Assembly: GCA_032207245.1 (NCBI GenBank)
Contig: CM063502.1
Coordinates: 73,604,869-73,668,868 of the forward strand
DNA length: 64,000 nt
Origin: Pardosa pseudoannulata
Lineage: Eukaryota > Arthropoda > Arachnida > Araneae > Lycosidae
Reading direction: 5' to 3'
A program made the position numbers and the translations under genes. The notes under the pieces were generated by a model. It was not told the DNA's origin. It searched no databases and saw nothing but the letters and a program-made list of their open reading frames with translations. Shown here one piece after another: positions 14,095 through 25,130 of the stretch (positions within the stretch are counted from its first letter, which is position 1; every line of letters begins with the position of its first letter).

Positions 14095-15229
14095 CGGCGG
14101 GCGGTCCATATGTGCAGGGTGTGTACTGCACACCCTAGCAAAATTATGAGAGACAATAAATTTCTTCACTTATGTCTACCTATCTTTATATGTTATATAA
14201 TAAATATTATTTATAATATAGTCAAATATTATGTTGATTTGCTTGTATTCTCGCAATGCGTGCGGTACTAGGTGCTGCACCACGTAGCGTGTTCAAAAGC
14301 AAACAAACATAAGATTTTTTTATGTGTACGTACTGCGCACTAATAGAAAGTCACGCTTTATATGTATGGGCTACTGGAGAAGCACAGCATACTATAGCAC
14401 TGAGGCAAGTGCAGCTATTTTTAACGCACTTCGCATTCAGAATCATCCGAAGGTAGGTTTATTACGCGTTGTATTAAAGCGGGGACTTATGTGCTAAAGA
14501 TCTTTTGGTTTTTTAACTGATTAACAGGCCATACGATTTTGCAGACGGTTAATGTTTAAATTTATATATTGTAAGATTTTGTTTTCGTGGAAATATAAAA
14601 GAAGTATTTCATCAATATAAAGAGAAATGTTTTAGTGTGGTAAAATAATTTCGGTGATGTATTATATTTATATAAATAATTCGCTGAAAAACAATTTCGT
14701 TTTGTTAGACAAAAAAGAAATGAATTCTAACAGAACAGTCCAAATTTTACCATTCATTGTGTTTTACAGACAGTATATAAGTTATATCTGTAACACCATA
14801 TCCCTGGTTTTGTTTCTAAAATTGTGAACATGTTTTTCGCAGAATATATGATTTCCAAATGTTAAAAACAATTAATAACTATAATTTAATCCACTGACTG
14901 AACAAGAAACAGTTCGTTCTATTGCGCCAGCGTGCAGTGAAATCCTCTGCACGTGGACTAGACTTTCGGTTTGTCGGCACCAATAAGCATTCTGATGACG
15001 CACCGCAGTGGCGGGCGCTGTGTAGTGCTACGTTTGCTGAAAATATTAGTTTTTCGTGGAAATATAGGCTTTTCGTTATTTTATTAGTAATATGGATAGA
15101 CGTATGGATTTTGTGTATAAATGAATAATAAACGTTAAGGAAGTGTTTAATGTACCTTTTTATGGTTTTATTATTATTGTTGTTGTTGCTCTCTGCACAC
15201 CTTGCATGAACACCTACCGCAAGCCACTG
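14092..15229. mobile_element. hAT-like non-autonomous element
   Basis: The left end 'cagcggcgggcggtcc' pairs with the reverse complement of the right end, 'cagtggcttgcggtagg', and both are followed by a 'gcagggtgtg' / 'gcaaggtgtg' block. CAG-NGGC ends are typical of hAT elements. The 8 bp outside each end are 'atatatat' and 'atctatat', consistent with an 8-bp target duplication within the TA array, although such an array can give this by chance. The 1.1-kb interior has no transposase-like frame, only GC-richer subterminal patches (14,240-14,300 and 14,925-15,030). Confidence 0.55.
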
Positions 15230-15232
15230 ATC

Positions 15233-15263
<31 letters not shown>

Positions 15264-15280
15264 TATATATATTATATAAA
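15230..15280. repeat. (TA)n array
   Basis: TA repeat broken by a single 'taat' step, abutting the right end of the hAT-like element. Confidence 0.9.
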
Positions 15281-15959
15281 ATATCAATGTCCAAAAAAAA
15301 AAATGTAATTTCAAAAATCAAATTTTCATAAATTTCTACTAAATGTTTATCTAAAGTTCCTAATATACTTTAAAATAAACTACTTTATCTGTTTTAAGCT
15401 TTACTTTAATTCAAATAATTTTATAAGTTTCAAATTTTTTCACTGACATAAAAATATTTTCTGTAAATTAATTATTCAATCAATCATCACAGTAATATAC
15501 AAAATTGATTAAAAATATTTTTAAGTAATAATGAAATAAAATGAGGACATAAAGATTAAAGTTAAAACTCTATGAAAATTTCAAAATTGAATAAAAATTT
15601 TAAAAATTGAATTAATTAAAAAAAATACCTGATTGTGAAAAACATTTTTGTCCCGTTTCATTTAGCTTTACTGCCTTTAATGTATGAAAAAAATTATAAT
15701 TTTAACTGAATAATCCTCAAAAACCCTTTTGTGACGTCCATCGTGCCCTTAAAACAAAAAAATTCTCTGTAAGACTTTCCTAATTTTCATTGAAAAACAC
15801 TCCCTAATAATATTATAAATAATATTATATTTTACTATTCTTCGCAGAGTGGAAAAAATTTCAACACATTAAATTAATATTTTTAAAAGTTATATGATAA
15901 AAGTTAAATATATATAACTAATAAAATGAAAATAATTCAAATATAATAATGTAATCTTT
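15281..15959. other. AT-rich sequence grading into A-rich tract
   Basis: No feature was recognised. Base composition becomes progressively more A-rich towards 15,960. Confidence 0.5.
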
Positions 15960-17295
15960 TTCAACTATTAAAAACTTCAAAAAATCAAAAAATTCTTAAA
16001 ATAAAAAAAAATCTAAAAAAAAAAAAAAAATAGTATAAAAAACAAAATTATATTTTAAAAAAAAATATAAAAAAAGCAATAAAATATATAAAAAAAAAAA
16101 TACAAATTTTAAATTACAAAAAAAAAAATACAATAAAAGCTAAGTATATAAAATAAAATATAATAATAACAAAAATTAAAAATAAATAAAAAAAAAAAAA
16201 AAAATATAAAATTAAAAAAAAATAAAATATTTAAAAAAAAAAAAAAAAATTTAATTAATAAATAAAAATTTAATAAAAATTAAAATAAAATAATTTTATA
16301 AAATAAAAAAATTATCTATTTCATAAAAAATAAAAAAATAATAACAAATCCTATAAAAAATAAAAAAAAATTAAAAAAAAAATAATTTTTTTTATTAATT
16401 TATATTAAATTTCTAAATATAAAATCTAAATATATATTTCATTATTAAAAAACCATATATTATTATAAATAAATTTAAAACCAAAAAAAATTTAAAAATA
16501 AAAATTAAAAACAACTTAATAAAAAAATAAATATAATTCAAATAAAAAAAATTATAAAATAAAAAATAAAAAAATATATAAATTTATTATTTTATAAATA
16601 TATTTAAATTATAAAATATAATTAAAAAATAATTTAAAAAAACAAAAAAAAAAAAATTTAATTTAAAAAATTAAAAAAATAGGTTTATTTGTAATTCTTA
16701 TGAAATAAATAAAAAAAAAAATAATAATTTAAAAAAATAAAAACAAAAAAAAAAAAAACACAAAAAATAAACAAAATAATAAAAAATTAAAAAAAAAATT
16801 AAATTAAAAAATAAATTACTAAAAAAATCTAAAATATGTTAATAATAAAAAAATATTTACTATTAAAAAATTAATATATTAAATTATAAATAAATAAAAA
16901 TTTAATTATATAAACAAAAAAAAATTAAAACTCTTTACAAAAAATTTAATATCTAAATTTAAGTAAAATTTAAATATAAAAAAAAAAAAAATTAAAAAAA
17001 AAAGTAAATATAAAAACTTTATTATATAAAAAAATGTATAAAATATCTAATAAAAAGTTTATTATATAAAAATAAAAAATTAAATTAATTTAATATCTAA
17101 ATATAAAATTATTCTATTATAAAAATATTAAAATATATTTATTATTTAATTATTCTATATTTATTAAGCTAATATTTTTTAATTATCATCTACAAAAAAA
17201 TAAAAATAATATTTATTCAACACATTACTTTAATTCTTTTAAAAAAATCTTTATATATTTAATTATCTAACTAAATATTCATAAAAATCTAACAT
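15960..17295. repeat. A-rich, G-depleted low-complexity tract
   Basis: For about 1.3 kb the plus strand is almost only A and T, with a few C and about one G per hundred bases by eye, against clearly more G on either side. Runs of 8-15 A are common. The right edge is sharp near 17,295-17,310, where mixed sequence resumes. Around 16,941-17,060 it resembles 18,240-18,400 ('aaaatttaatatctaa', 'gtataaaatatct'), as if a related sequence had lost its G and C. No coding frame is present. An error-prone or poorly polished consensus is a real alternative. Confidence 0.75.
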
Positions 17296-17325
17296 TTTAA
17301 AATGGTTATATAACACGCAAGAGGT

Positions 17326-17835
17326 CATGGAGTAAAAAAGATGGACCGGTCAAACCATTTCTAAAGTCGAATTCACCAAAAAAAGGTGATGCTGTCTGTT
17401 TGGTGGGATTTTAAAGGAATCGTTGTTTTTAAGCTTTTACCGGATAACACACGATTAATTCGGAAGTCTACTGTCATCAGCTGGACAAAATGAATGATGA
17501 ACTTCAACAGAAAAGGTCAGAACTAATCAACAGGAAAGGTGTTCTGTTTCACCAAGACAACGCGAAATCACACATGTTTGGTCACTCACCAAAAGCTTTT
17601 ACAGCTTAAATATACAATAAAACCAAATTCTCCAGACAGCACCATCGGATTATTATTTGTTTCGGTCATTCCAAAAATTTTTAGACGGTATATCCTGCAC
17701 TCAAATGAGGAGGTCAAAAACCATCGATCAGTTTTTTGCCAGCAAAGATCAAAAATTTTATGAGTTGGAATTATGCTACTACCAGAAAGATGGCAAAATG
17801 TTGGACTAATGGCCAATATATAATTTAATAAATAT
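17326..17835 (+). pseudogene. mariner transposase fragment (DD34D type)
   Basis: Reading across frames gives 'LLSVWWDFKGIVVFKLLP', then 'RKGVLFHQDNAKSHMFG' with the second catalytic Asp, then 'APSDYYLFRSFQNFL' with the third Asp, then 'DQFFASKDQKFYE' and 'KMAKCWTNGQYI'. These are hallmark blocks of the C-terminal catalytic domain of Mos1-like mariners. The N-terminal half and the first Asp are missing. At least two frameshifts and in-frame stops make it non-functional. The G-depleted tract begins immediately upstream, so the 5' part may lie inside it. Confidence 0.8.
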
Positions 17836-18419
17836 TATTCATTATACGAAAACTGTCTTCATGTTAAAAAAACGAAATGACTTCCGAACAACCCAATAAC
17901 TGGAATCAGTAAATTAGTGTATATTATAAATTCTACTATGAAAAAAGTCAAGGATGTAGGAGAAGTATTCATATTTAAAGGAGAAATTATAACATATTTG
18001 AATGTAACAGTTACATAAAAAAAATAAAGCAGTAACTTTAAAAATAAAAAGCTTAGAGATGTAATTATGCACTGCATAGTAAAATGTGATCATCTATAGA
18101 AATTTGTAATAATATGTTTGTGTTTTCTAAAGGTAAAAAATAAACAGAAAGTGGTTTTCCCCTTTGTATTATATGAAACAAGAATCAAAATTTAATTACA
18201 TAGATGCACTCTTCCCCTACATACATACTAACTATTTAGAAAAATTTAATATCTAAGGTTTAAGTAAAATATTAAATTAAGGAAGATAAAAGTAAATTAT
18301 GTTAGCTAATATTTTACCCCATAAGTTTATTAGCTATATAAAAACTGACATCATTATGAATATACAAGAACTGTATAAAATATCTGCAATATAAAAGTTA
18401 TTGAAGCTCGATAAAAGTC
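17836..18419. other. AT-rich sequence; partner of A-rich tract
   Basis: No gene was recognised. The 18,240-18,400 stretch resembles part of the G-depleted tract at 16,941-17,060. Confidence 0.4.
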
Positions 18420-19280
18420 AAATCGTTATAGCTCGAAGACTGGGAACATCAATATAAGATACCGTGTATTTAGTGGGCTGATCACGTGCAGTTGTCGGGA
18501 GCACATATCAAAATTGGTGTATGGATAATGTAAAAAAAAAATCGATGGTCATCGGTGTGTCATCCGTGGCACATTGAGAGCGGAGATTGTTATGCATTGT
18601 TCGCCTTGACCAAAAAGCTACAACAACCAAATTCCCCACCAACTACAACAGTTACAACCCAGTGTTTTTCAACACAATGCGCAGCCTACATTGCTGCGTA
18701 TGAGTCTAAGCAGCTGTAGGCCGAAACATGTCCCTATACTGACGGCACGCCAGAGTCATCTCAGTCTGCAATAGGCCAAGAAACATCGGAATTGGACATT
18801 TGAAGAATGAAAGAAAGTTGCATGGTCCAAAGAATCACGTTTTCTTGTCCATCACATCGACGGTTTCCAAAAGAAACCATGACTCTCGGATGCACAGCTG
18901 GACGGAGACGAGATAGTCGCGGGGGTACTGTGGGGTGAGCAATGTTTTCATGTAGCACATTAGGACCTATAATCCCTATTGAAAAATAACTGACATCTGC
19001 ATGTCATAAAGGTCGAATCGTCACATTTTGATTCGAAGAACATTCCAGTGATTTTCACGTCTTGTTTTGGCCTCTAAATTTACCTGACATTAATTAATCC
19101 AATAGAGCATTTGTCTTCCCACCCCGAAAACCAAATTCAACCAGTTGGTGAGCCGTTGGTACCAGTTATCTCAGACTACCTATCACCACCACGTGGAATC
19201 AATGCCCCGCCAGATTCTCGCTGTTTTCAAGATTAAAGATGGACCTACAAGTTATTAATAGGATGGTCATCATGAAATGG
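18420..19280 (+). pseudogene. Tc1-like transposase, heavily decayed
   Basis: Recognisable blocks are 'RNWTFEE', 'WSKESRFLVHHIDG' (the usual D of WSDESRF reads K), 'GVLWGEQCFH' and, after several frame changes, 'INPIEHL', which carries the third catalytic Glu of the DD34E family. The DNA-binding N-terminus is only faintly visible and the region around the second Asp is unreadable. The ORF is broken by many stops. A possible terminal remnant, 'aggatggtcatcatgaa', lies at 19,260-19,276, just before a TG/TA microsatellite. Confidence 0.65.
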
Positions 19281-19291
19281 CTGTTCGGTGT

Positions 19292-19312
19292 GTGTGTGTG
19301 TGTGTGTGTGTT

Positions 19313-19366
<54 letters not shown>

Positions 19367-19395
19367 TACATATATACATACATATATACATACAT
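19292..19395. repeat. (TG)n(TA)n microsatellite
   Basis: A TG run followed by a TA run with later 'cata' interruptions. It separates two decayed Tc1-like elements. Confidence 0.95.
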
Positions 19396-19914
19396 ACACA
19401 TACGCAGTTTAGTCATGTTAATATAACCACCGCCTATTTTTGACATCAACGTTCAATAGCCAATCGCAGAAGGCAAGTGTCAGAATCAAATTTGGTGGAT
19501 ATATAAAATGTGTTATAAGCATTCGGAAACATTTCAGTTACTGCAGTCCTGCAGAAATGGAGCAATTTAGCCAACATCCAAAACAGCATGATCCTTAAAT
19601 TCGGGTAAGAGTGGAAGCATCTTCGAAACGGCTAATTATGTAAGGTAATTCCTCAGCTGACCCAGGCTTTTCGCCCATACAGCAGCTTTCACTGTAGACC
19701 AGTCGCCACGACAGCAACCATAACAGCTACAGAGCTGCTGCTGACCTACGCGAGGTTCCGTCTTGTCTCGAGGATTAATGTGGTCAACCCCAGTAAGGAA
19801 CAAGCTCTACAGAGGCAAGTTCAGGACTACCAGGGAAGACGAAGAATAAAGATCACTCGGGTGAACCCCGGGCTCGTGACACCCTTGTATACCTAAAGGA
19901 TGTATACCCCTGAG

Positions 19915-19995
19915 GTTGTCTCTCATTTAGCACTACCCGGAGTTCACGTACGGATTGAAGCTCGTGGCCACGGACGCGAGAGACTTTGCCCCCTC
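19915..19995 (-). repeat. second SINE-like family, 3' part
   Basis: On the minus strand this ends with 'ctccgggtagtgctaaatga' and contains 'tctcgcgtccg', matching the 3' part of the repeat at 3,366-3,630. It lies inside the Tc1-like element. Similar 'ggctaattatgtaa' sequence occurs on both sides (19,630 and 19,998), which may reflect an insertion or a local duplication. Confidence 0.45.
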
Positions 19996-20024
19996 GGCTA
20001 ATTATGTAAACTGTTCGTGGGCAG

Positions 20025-20925
20025 TCGTAGTAAAAGTATACTGTGCATGGCATAATGGCAGTATCCAAAAGCAGCGACGTGGCAAAAATGGTGCACCACA
20101 GGTCATAGATGGCAGAGGTGAACAACTGCTGCGGAGATGCGTTCGAGCGAATAGACGTGCAACCGTTAAACAACTTGCCACCCAGATGAACTAAGTAGCT
20201 ACGCTACCAGCAGTGCCTCCACAACGATGATTCGGGGAATGTTGCTGCTTATGGGCCTCCGCAGCAGACACCTGGTTAACGTACCTATGTTGTCTGCTGA
20301 TCATCGGAGATGAAGGCTGGAATTTGCACGCCAGTACCACAACTAGATTTTTTATGGTGAATCACATTTTAAGCTCCATCGAACAGGTGAGCGTTGGCGT
20401 ATACGACGGGAAACGACTAAAAGCAAACACCCTGCAACAAATGACAGAAGGATCCAAGCTGAAGGAGGGAGCATTATGGCCTCGTGAACGTTTTCGTGGT
20501 ATTCTGTGGGTTCGCTCATCGTGGTGGATGGTGAGATGGATCAGCACAAGTATGCATCTATCCTTTCGGACCATGTTTACCCGTACTTGAGAATTATACT
20601 TCCTCGGGATGAGGGCATCTAACAGAAGAGCAATGCAACGTGTCGTGAAGTTTGCAGTGTACCTGAGTGATTTGATGAGCACCAGGATGAATTTACCGCA
20701 CACCCGTGGCCAACAAATTCACCGGACTTGAACCCAATCGAGAATCTATGGGACCACATCGATCGGGTTGTTCGCACTATGGATCCTCACCCGCATAATC
20801 TGGCGCAAATGGCCAATGCACTGCAGTTGGCATGGTTCAACATCCCAGTGTACACCTTCGGGAACGTAATTGACCCTCTTACTACACGTCTCTCGGCGGC
20901 CTGCGAAAGGTGGTTATTCTGGGTT
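20025..20925 (+). pseudogene. Tc1-like transposase, broken
   Basis: The N-terminal DNA-binding part is visible as 'KNGAPQVIDGRGEQLLRR', followed by 'CVRANRRATVKQLATQMN', where a stop falls. The catalytic core is scrambled across frames. The C-terminal part is clear: 'NSPDLNPIENLWDHIDR' with the catalytic Glu, then 'NIPVYTFGNVIDPLTTR'. A family member would be about 340 residues. Here the frame is broken by several indels, so it is not functional. Confidence 0.75.
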
Positions 20926-20961
20926 TTGACTGGTGGTCACATTAATGCAACTAATCTTTGT

Positions 20962-21049
20962 ATATTTATATATGTCATGTAGATACAGATGTACTAGATA
21001 CAGATATACACAAAAACATATACACACATGCATATACACATGTCTTTGA
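20962..21049. other. simple 'acata/cacata'-rich sequence
   Basis: Short low-complexity stretch between the Tc1-like element and the repeated unit. Overlapping frames here are chance. Confidence 0.5.
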
Positions 21050-21812
21050 GGTTTGATGTATTTTTGTATGTATGTAAATAGCTTCTTTATAAAAGTCTTC
21101 AAAGTTTGTTATGCAGATATATTTGCAAGGCAACTTAGTGAATTTCGAAAAAAATTGAAGGCACATGAAAACCTTCTGTCAAAATACAAGCGGTAGGAGT
21201 GGTAAAACCCTGCCCTGGCCTTAGCCATCCAGTTCAAAATACAAATGGTAAACTTTATTAAAAAATACAAGTGGTAAACTTTATTACCGAATAAATAGCT
21301 TTACCTTGCGGCAGCAGATGGCAGCACGAAAATGGATGTTTTAGAACTTCAAAAGATTTCAGGAATACATATTAAATTATAATTTCATAACTTATTTTTC
21401 TGAAACAATAAGAATAAATTAGCCTTCAAAATGTGTTATATGCACTGAATTATGTAAATCTGATATACTTAACTATTTAAAAAAAATGCCATATACATGT
21501 ATATGAAGGTATAATGAAAATTAGATCAGCTACTACCCGCTTATTAACATGAGTGCAAACATCCCTGGATGATTTTAATTGAGCACTGGAATATACGACT
21601 GGTGTAACAAATCAATTGTTAACTCTGACAGAAAATGCTGAGGGGAAAATACTTAAAATATTTTGCAGTGGCGAAGGAAAGAAAGTGTGGCCCGCACAAG
21701 TTACGAGCTCTAAGGGAATTGCAAAAACCGATCACTTGTCCAGCATGGATCGAAATTTTATGCTTCTATATTACGAAACAAATTCATACAGAAATACTTC
21801 ATACTATGTATA

Positions 21813-21860
<48 letters not shown>

Positions 21861-22180
21861 CAGTTTGTTAAGTATATATATTTGCAGAGAACAACGTAGT
21901 GAATTTGGAAAAAAAATTGAAGACACATTAAAACCTCCTATCTAAATACAAGTAGTACACTTTCTAACTGAATAAATAACTTTACCAGTTGACAGCAGAT
22001 GGCAGCACAAGAATGGATATTTTAGTACTTTAAAAGATTTTAGGAATACATATTAACTTATAATTGCATAACTTGCTATTTATTTTGACACAATAAAAGT
22101 AATTTAGCAGGCAAAATGAGTTATACGCTCTAATGTATCTAAATAGAATACTTAATTGTTTAAAAATTTGCCATATATAT
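21050..22180 (+). repeat. tandem copies of a ~0.8-kb unit ('gatggcagcac')
   Basis: The series 'ttgcaagg...gtgaatttcgaaaaaa', 'aataaat..ctttacc', 'cagatggcagcac', 'ttcaaaagatttcaggaata' at 21,110-21,380 recurs at 21,880-22,050 and, more diverged, at 24,545-24,760. Each copy is associated with a TA microsatellite. The open frames within them are mostly TA repeat and are not regarded as genes. Confidence 0.65.
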
Positions 22181-22199
22181 GTATATATGCATATGTGTT

Positions 22200-22236
<37 letters not shown>

Positions 22237-22529
22237 TTGTGTATATGTATATATACATATATATAGCTTGAACTATTTTATTTTAACTGTATTAAATCAA
22301 AAGCAAAACCAATGCAACTGAATATTTTACCACAAGAATTATTTTTTTTAAAGAAAGGTTGCATTGCAAAACGATTTGTTCTAACAAGTATCAGCTATAG
22401 TAAAGTTGGACAATTACAGGTACAGATCAATCAAGAGCTTTTTGTTCTGTTATTTAAACCCCTCTCTGTATCTCTGTTTCTACTTCTTATAAAAACAAGG
22501 AAGGGAAGAAAAGCCCATTTTTTGATAAC

Positions 22530-22870
22530 AGTCTTTTGTTTTTGCAACTTCTCCACAGCCAGCAGATAATTATCTTCTTCTATTGGAAAACTTTTAATAC
22601 GATCAACGACAGGAGTGTTTAAAATGATAAAATGTAAAAAATACAGGAACTTGTTCTTCTTGAGCAATATATGGATCATTATTAGTTTTCGAATACTGAT
22701 TTGAAAAAATTAAATATTCTCTAAAATCTCCTGAAAACTTCTTAAACTTTAATTCAGGAAATTTCGATTTAAGTTTAGTTTTAGTATTCAATATATCTGA
22801 TGCTCTCTGTTTGTATCCATTCCACGTGTCAGTAACTTTAGACAGTATATTAATTCTATTTTCTATTTAA
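22530..22870 (-). pseudogene. BEL/Pao-type Gag fragment
   Basis: The minus strand reads 'SKFPELKFKKFSGDFREYL' followed by 'IFSNQY', then after a frameshift 'VDRIKSFPIEEDNYLLAV' and 'EKLQKQ'. The pattern L-P-x-L-x-x-x-K-F-x-G-D-x-x-x-[WY]-x-x-F plus a later F-P-I-x-x-x-N-Y-x-x-A-x-x-x-L is characteristic of the DUF1759 Gag region of BEL/Pao LTR retrotransposons. One frameshift and loss of both flanks mark it as a relic. No LTR or pol was seen nearby. Confidence 0.6.
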
Positions 22871-23136
22871 CTAGTCTATTTAATATAAGAAACATATTTC
22901 TGTATACTCTCACTACTGTTATATTCTTCTCAACTTTTAACAAAAAAAAAAAACATTAAGAAATCAGTTTTCAGAAAATATATGATACGTCGTAAGACCC
23001 TGTTACTGGAATAAAACTGCAAAATTAACAAGAAGTAACTGCAATTTATTTTAGAAGACAGAACACAGAGTATTAACACATCATATAGACAAAGTCACTA
23101 CTGACTACAATCTCAGGATGCCTAAACATAGAAATA

Positions 23137-23470
23137 CACTCAAGAGCCAAAACATTATGACCACCTGTCAATAACGAATTGACCCACCTTTGGGGAGCAA
23201 CACAGCTTCAGCCCATCTTGGCATGGATGCCACAAGTCCTTGGTAGATGGCCGGAGACAGATTGTACCAGATGTTTAAGCAACGGTTACGCAAATCCGAG
23301 ATATTGCGAATTGGTGGTCTTTGAACTCTGAGCTGCCGTCCCATGACATACCAAATGTGTTCTATAGTATTGAGATCCGGTGATTTAGGTGGACAGGACA
23401 TTAACTGGAATTCAGCATCATATTCCTGGAACCACTCCAACACGATTTTATCCTTGTGACAAGGGGCGTT
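23137..23470 (-). mobile_element. Tc1-like element, 3' end fragment
   Basis: The outer end is a TIR beginning 'cactcaagagccaaaacatt' directly after a TA. Inward, a minus-strand frame of about 90 codons reads 'KSPDLNTIEHIWYVMGR' with the third catalytic Glu and ends 'LLPKGGSIRY', the usual C-terminus of this Tc1 subgroup. It stops abruptly at 23,470 inside what should be the 'DNAPCH' motif ('NAPCHKDKIVLEWF' is present, the preceding Asp is not). No second TIR was found, so this is a truncated copy. Confidence 0.75.
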
Positions 23471-24199
23471 GAATTAACATTATACAAAAATTAACATAGG
23501 TAAAATAAAATTTTATTAATTTTCAAATATTTGTAATCTGTATAGTTAAATAAAGATTAATGTACGAACTAGCTTTCATGAAAGCCTAACAAGAAACATT
23601 TGGAGGCCAAACTCAATTATTATTATGAATCCATATACTTAATTGATATTATCAATTGATATTATAAATTAATCTACTGAGTTGATATTAGCCAAAACTC
23701 TGAAATCCACTTCTGTCTCATAACAGCACGTACCAACCTATGTTACATACTAAATTACTAATTAAAACTAAAATGACAGTTACGCTACATTATATAGATA
23801 ATTGCTACCTATGGATATATTCTATGATGCAGCATGTAATTATTATACTGTATTTCTATGCACGTTGAATGATTTTTTAAATGATTAAGTGAGTGTTTTC
23901 ATAGTTAATTGATTAACATTTTATACTATAATATTACTATAGTATTAAATGCCTAAATTCAAAAACCTAATTATTTAAATAATTCGTAAATGAGATTCCA
24001 AGATATTTACGACTATACACATACATAAAAACCGTTTAGAAAAGATCTAATATCTACAAGCACAAAATAAATATTAATCTTAGAAATTTAAAAAGTAAAT
24101 AAATGTTAAAAAATTCTTAATTACATAAGTTCAATTGTTGTAGTGTATGTGTGTGTGCGTCTGTATGTTTTTACATATTATTCTATGGTTTTATGTACA
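23471..24199. other. AT-rich sequence, nothing recognised
   Basis: Flanks the truncated Tc1. No gene or repeat was recognised. Confidence 0.5.
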
Positions 24200-24252
24200 C
24201 GATTTTTCTCTAACCTCCTTTATAAATAATAAAGAAGGTTAGAGAAAAATCG
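24200..24252. repeat. hairpin, two 23-bp arms
   Basis: Arms 24,200-24,222 ('cgatttttctctaacctcc') and 24,230-24,252 ('ggttagagaaaaatcg') pair with one mismatch around a 7-nt spacer. It stands alone in unique-looking sequence. Confidence 0.85.
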
Positions 24253-24345
24253 ATTCCTGAAACATTTGCTTACCGATGAAAATACTTCAATTATTAAGAT
24301 TTCTTTAACCAAACCCAAGTGGTAACACAAAATTATGAATAATAA

Positions 24346-24455
24346 CACACATATATATATATAACAATAATATATATATTTACTTATCTATCTACATATC
24401 TAAACCTATAAATAAATATATATATATAGATAGATAGATAGATAGATAGATATAG

Positions 24456-24510
<55 letters not shown>

Positions 24511-24513
24511 TAG
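24346..24513. repeat. (TA)n, (GATA)n, (GA)n microsatellites
   Basis: Consecutive simple arrays: interrupted TA, then six GATA units, then TA, then a GA run of about 25 bp. Confidence 0.95.
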
Positions 24514-24529
24514 ATATAGCTATATACGT

Positions 24530-25130
24530 AGAAAAACGTACATGCATGTATATAGCTTCTTTAAAAATGTCTACAATATTTACTATGCATATATTTTTAA
24601 GCAGTACTTGGGTGGATTAAAATAAAAATTAAATACATTAAGAACTGTCTCGTAAACTCAAGCAATATTATTTCTTTGCGAATAACTAACTCTACCAGTC
24701 CGCAAAAGATGGCAGCACAAGAATGCTCTTTTACTTTATACTATAATAACATGCTAATTTCCTAAAACTTTAAATGTAAATTACCCCCGAACAAACGTTT
24801 TGTGCTCTAATGTACATAAATAGGAAATACTCTTTAAAATATATTTAATTTATATTACATACGAGTATAAGTAGATAAAATAATAATCTAGTTGAAGAAT
24901 CTTTCCTTTACAATCAGCTTTTCAGCATGTTTGCAAAAATACCTGTATGGTTTTTTAAGCTCTAAAATATAAAACTGATATAATAGTGCAGATATTAACT
25001 TTGAGAGGAAATGTTGACAAGAAATTTCTTACAATATTTCATCAGTGAAATAGAAGGGTGGATAAATTCTGCACCGGATACAATCTCTGAGAAGATGGTA
25101 AAAACCGTGCTATAGTCCTGGCCACATTTG
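24530..25130 (+). repeat. third, diverged copy of the 'gatggcagcac' unit
   Basis: Shares 'tatagcttctttaaaa', 'aaaagatggcagcacaagaa' and, near its end, an 'aaatgctgag'-like block ('aaatgttgac') and 'atggtaaaaaccgtgc' with 21,050-22,180. Divergence is substantial, so the copies are old. Confidence 0.5.

Larger units (their letters stand above)
19408..20961 (+). mobile_element. Tc1-like element, decayed
   Basis: The left end 'catgttaatataaccacc' matches the reverse complement of the right end, 'gcattaatgtgaccacc', giving imperfect TIRs about 1.55 kb apart, a normal size for Tc1. The interior holds a degraded transposase (next entry) and a short SINE-like patch at 19,915-19,995. Confidence 0.65.
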
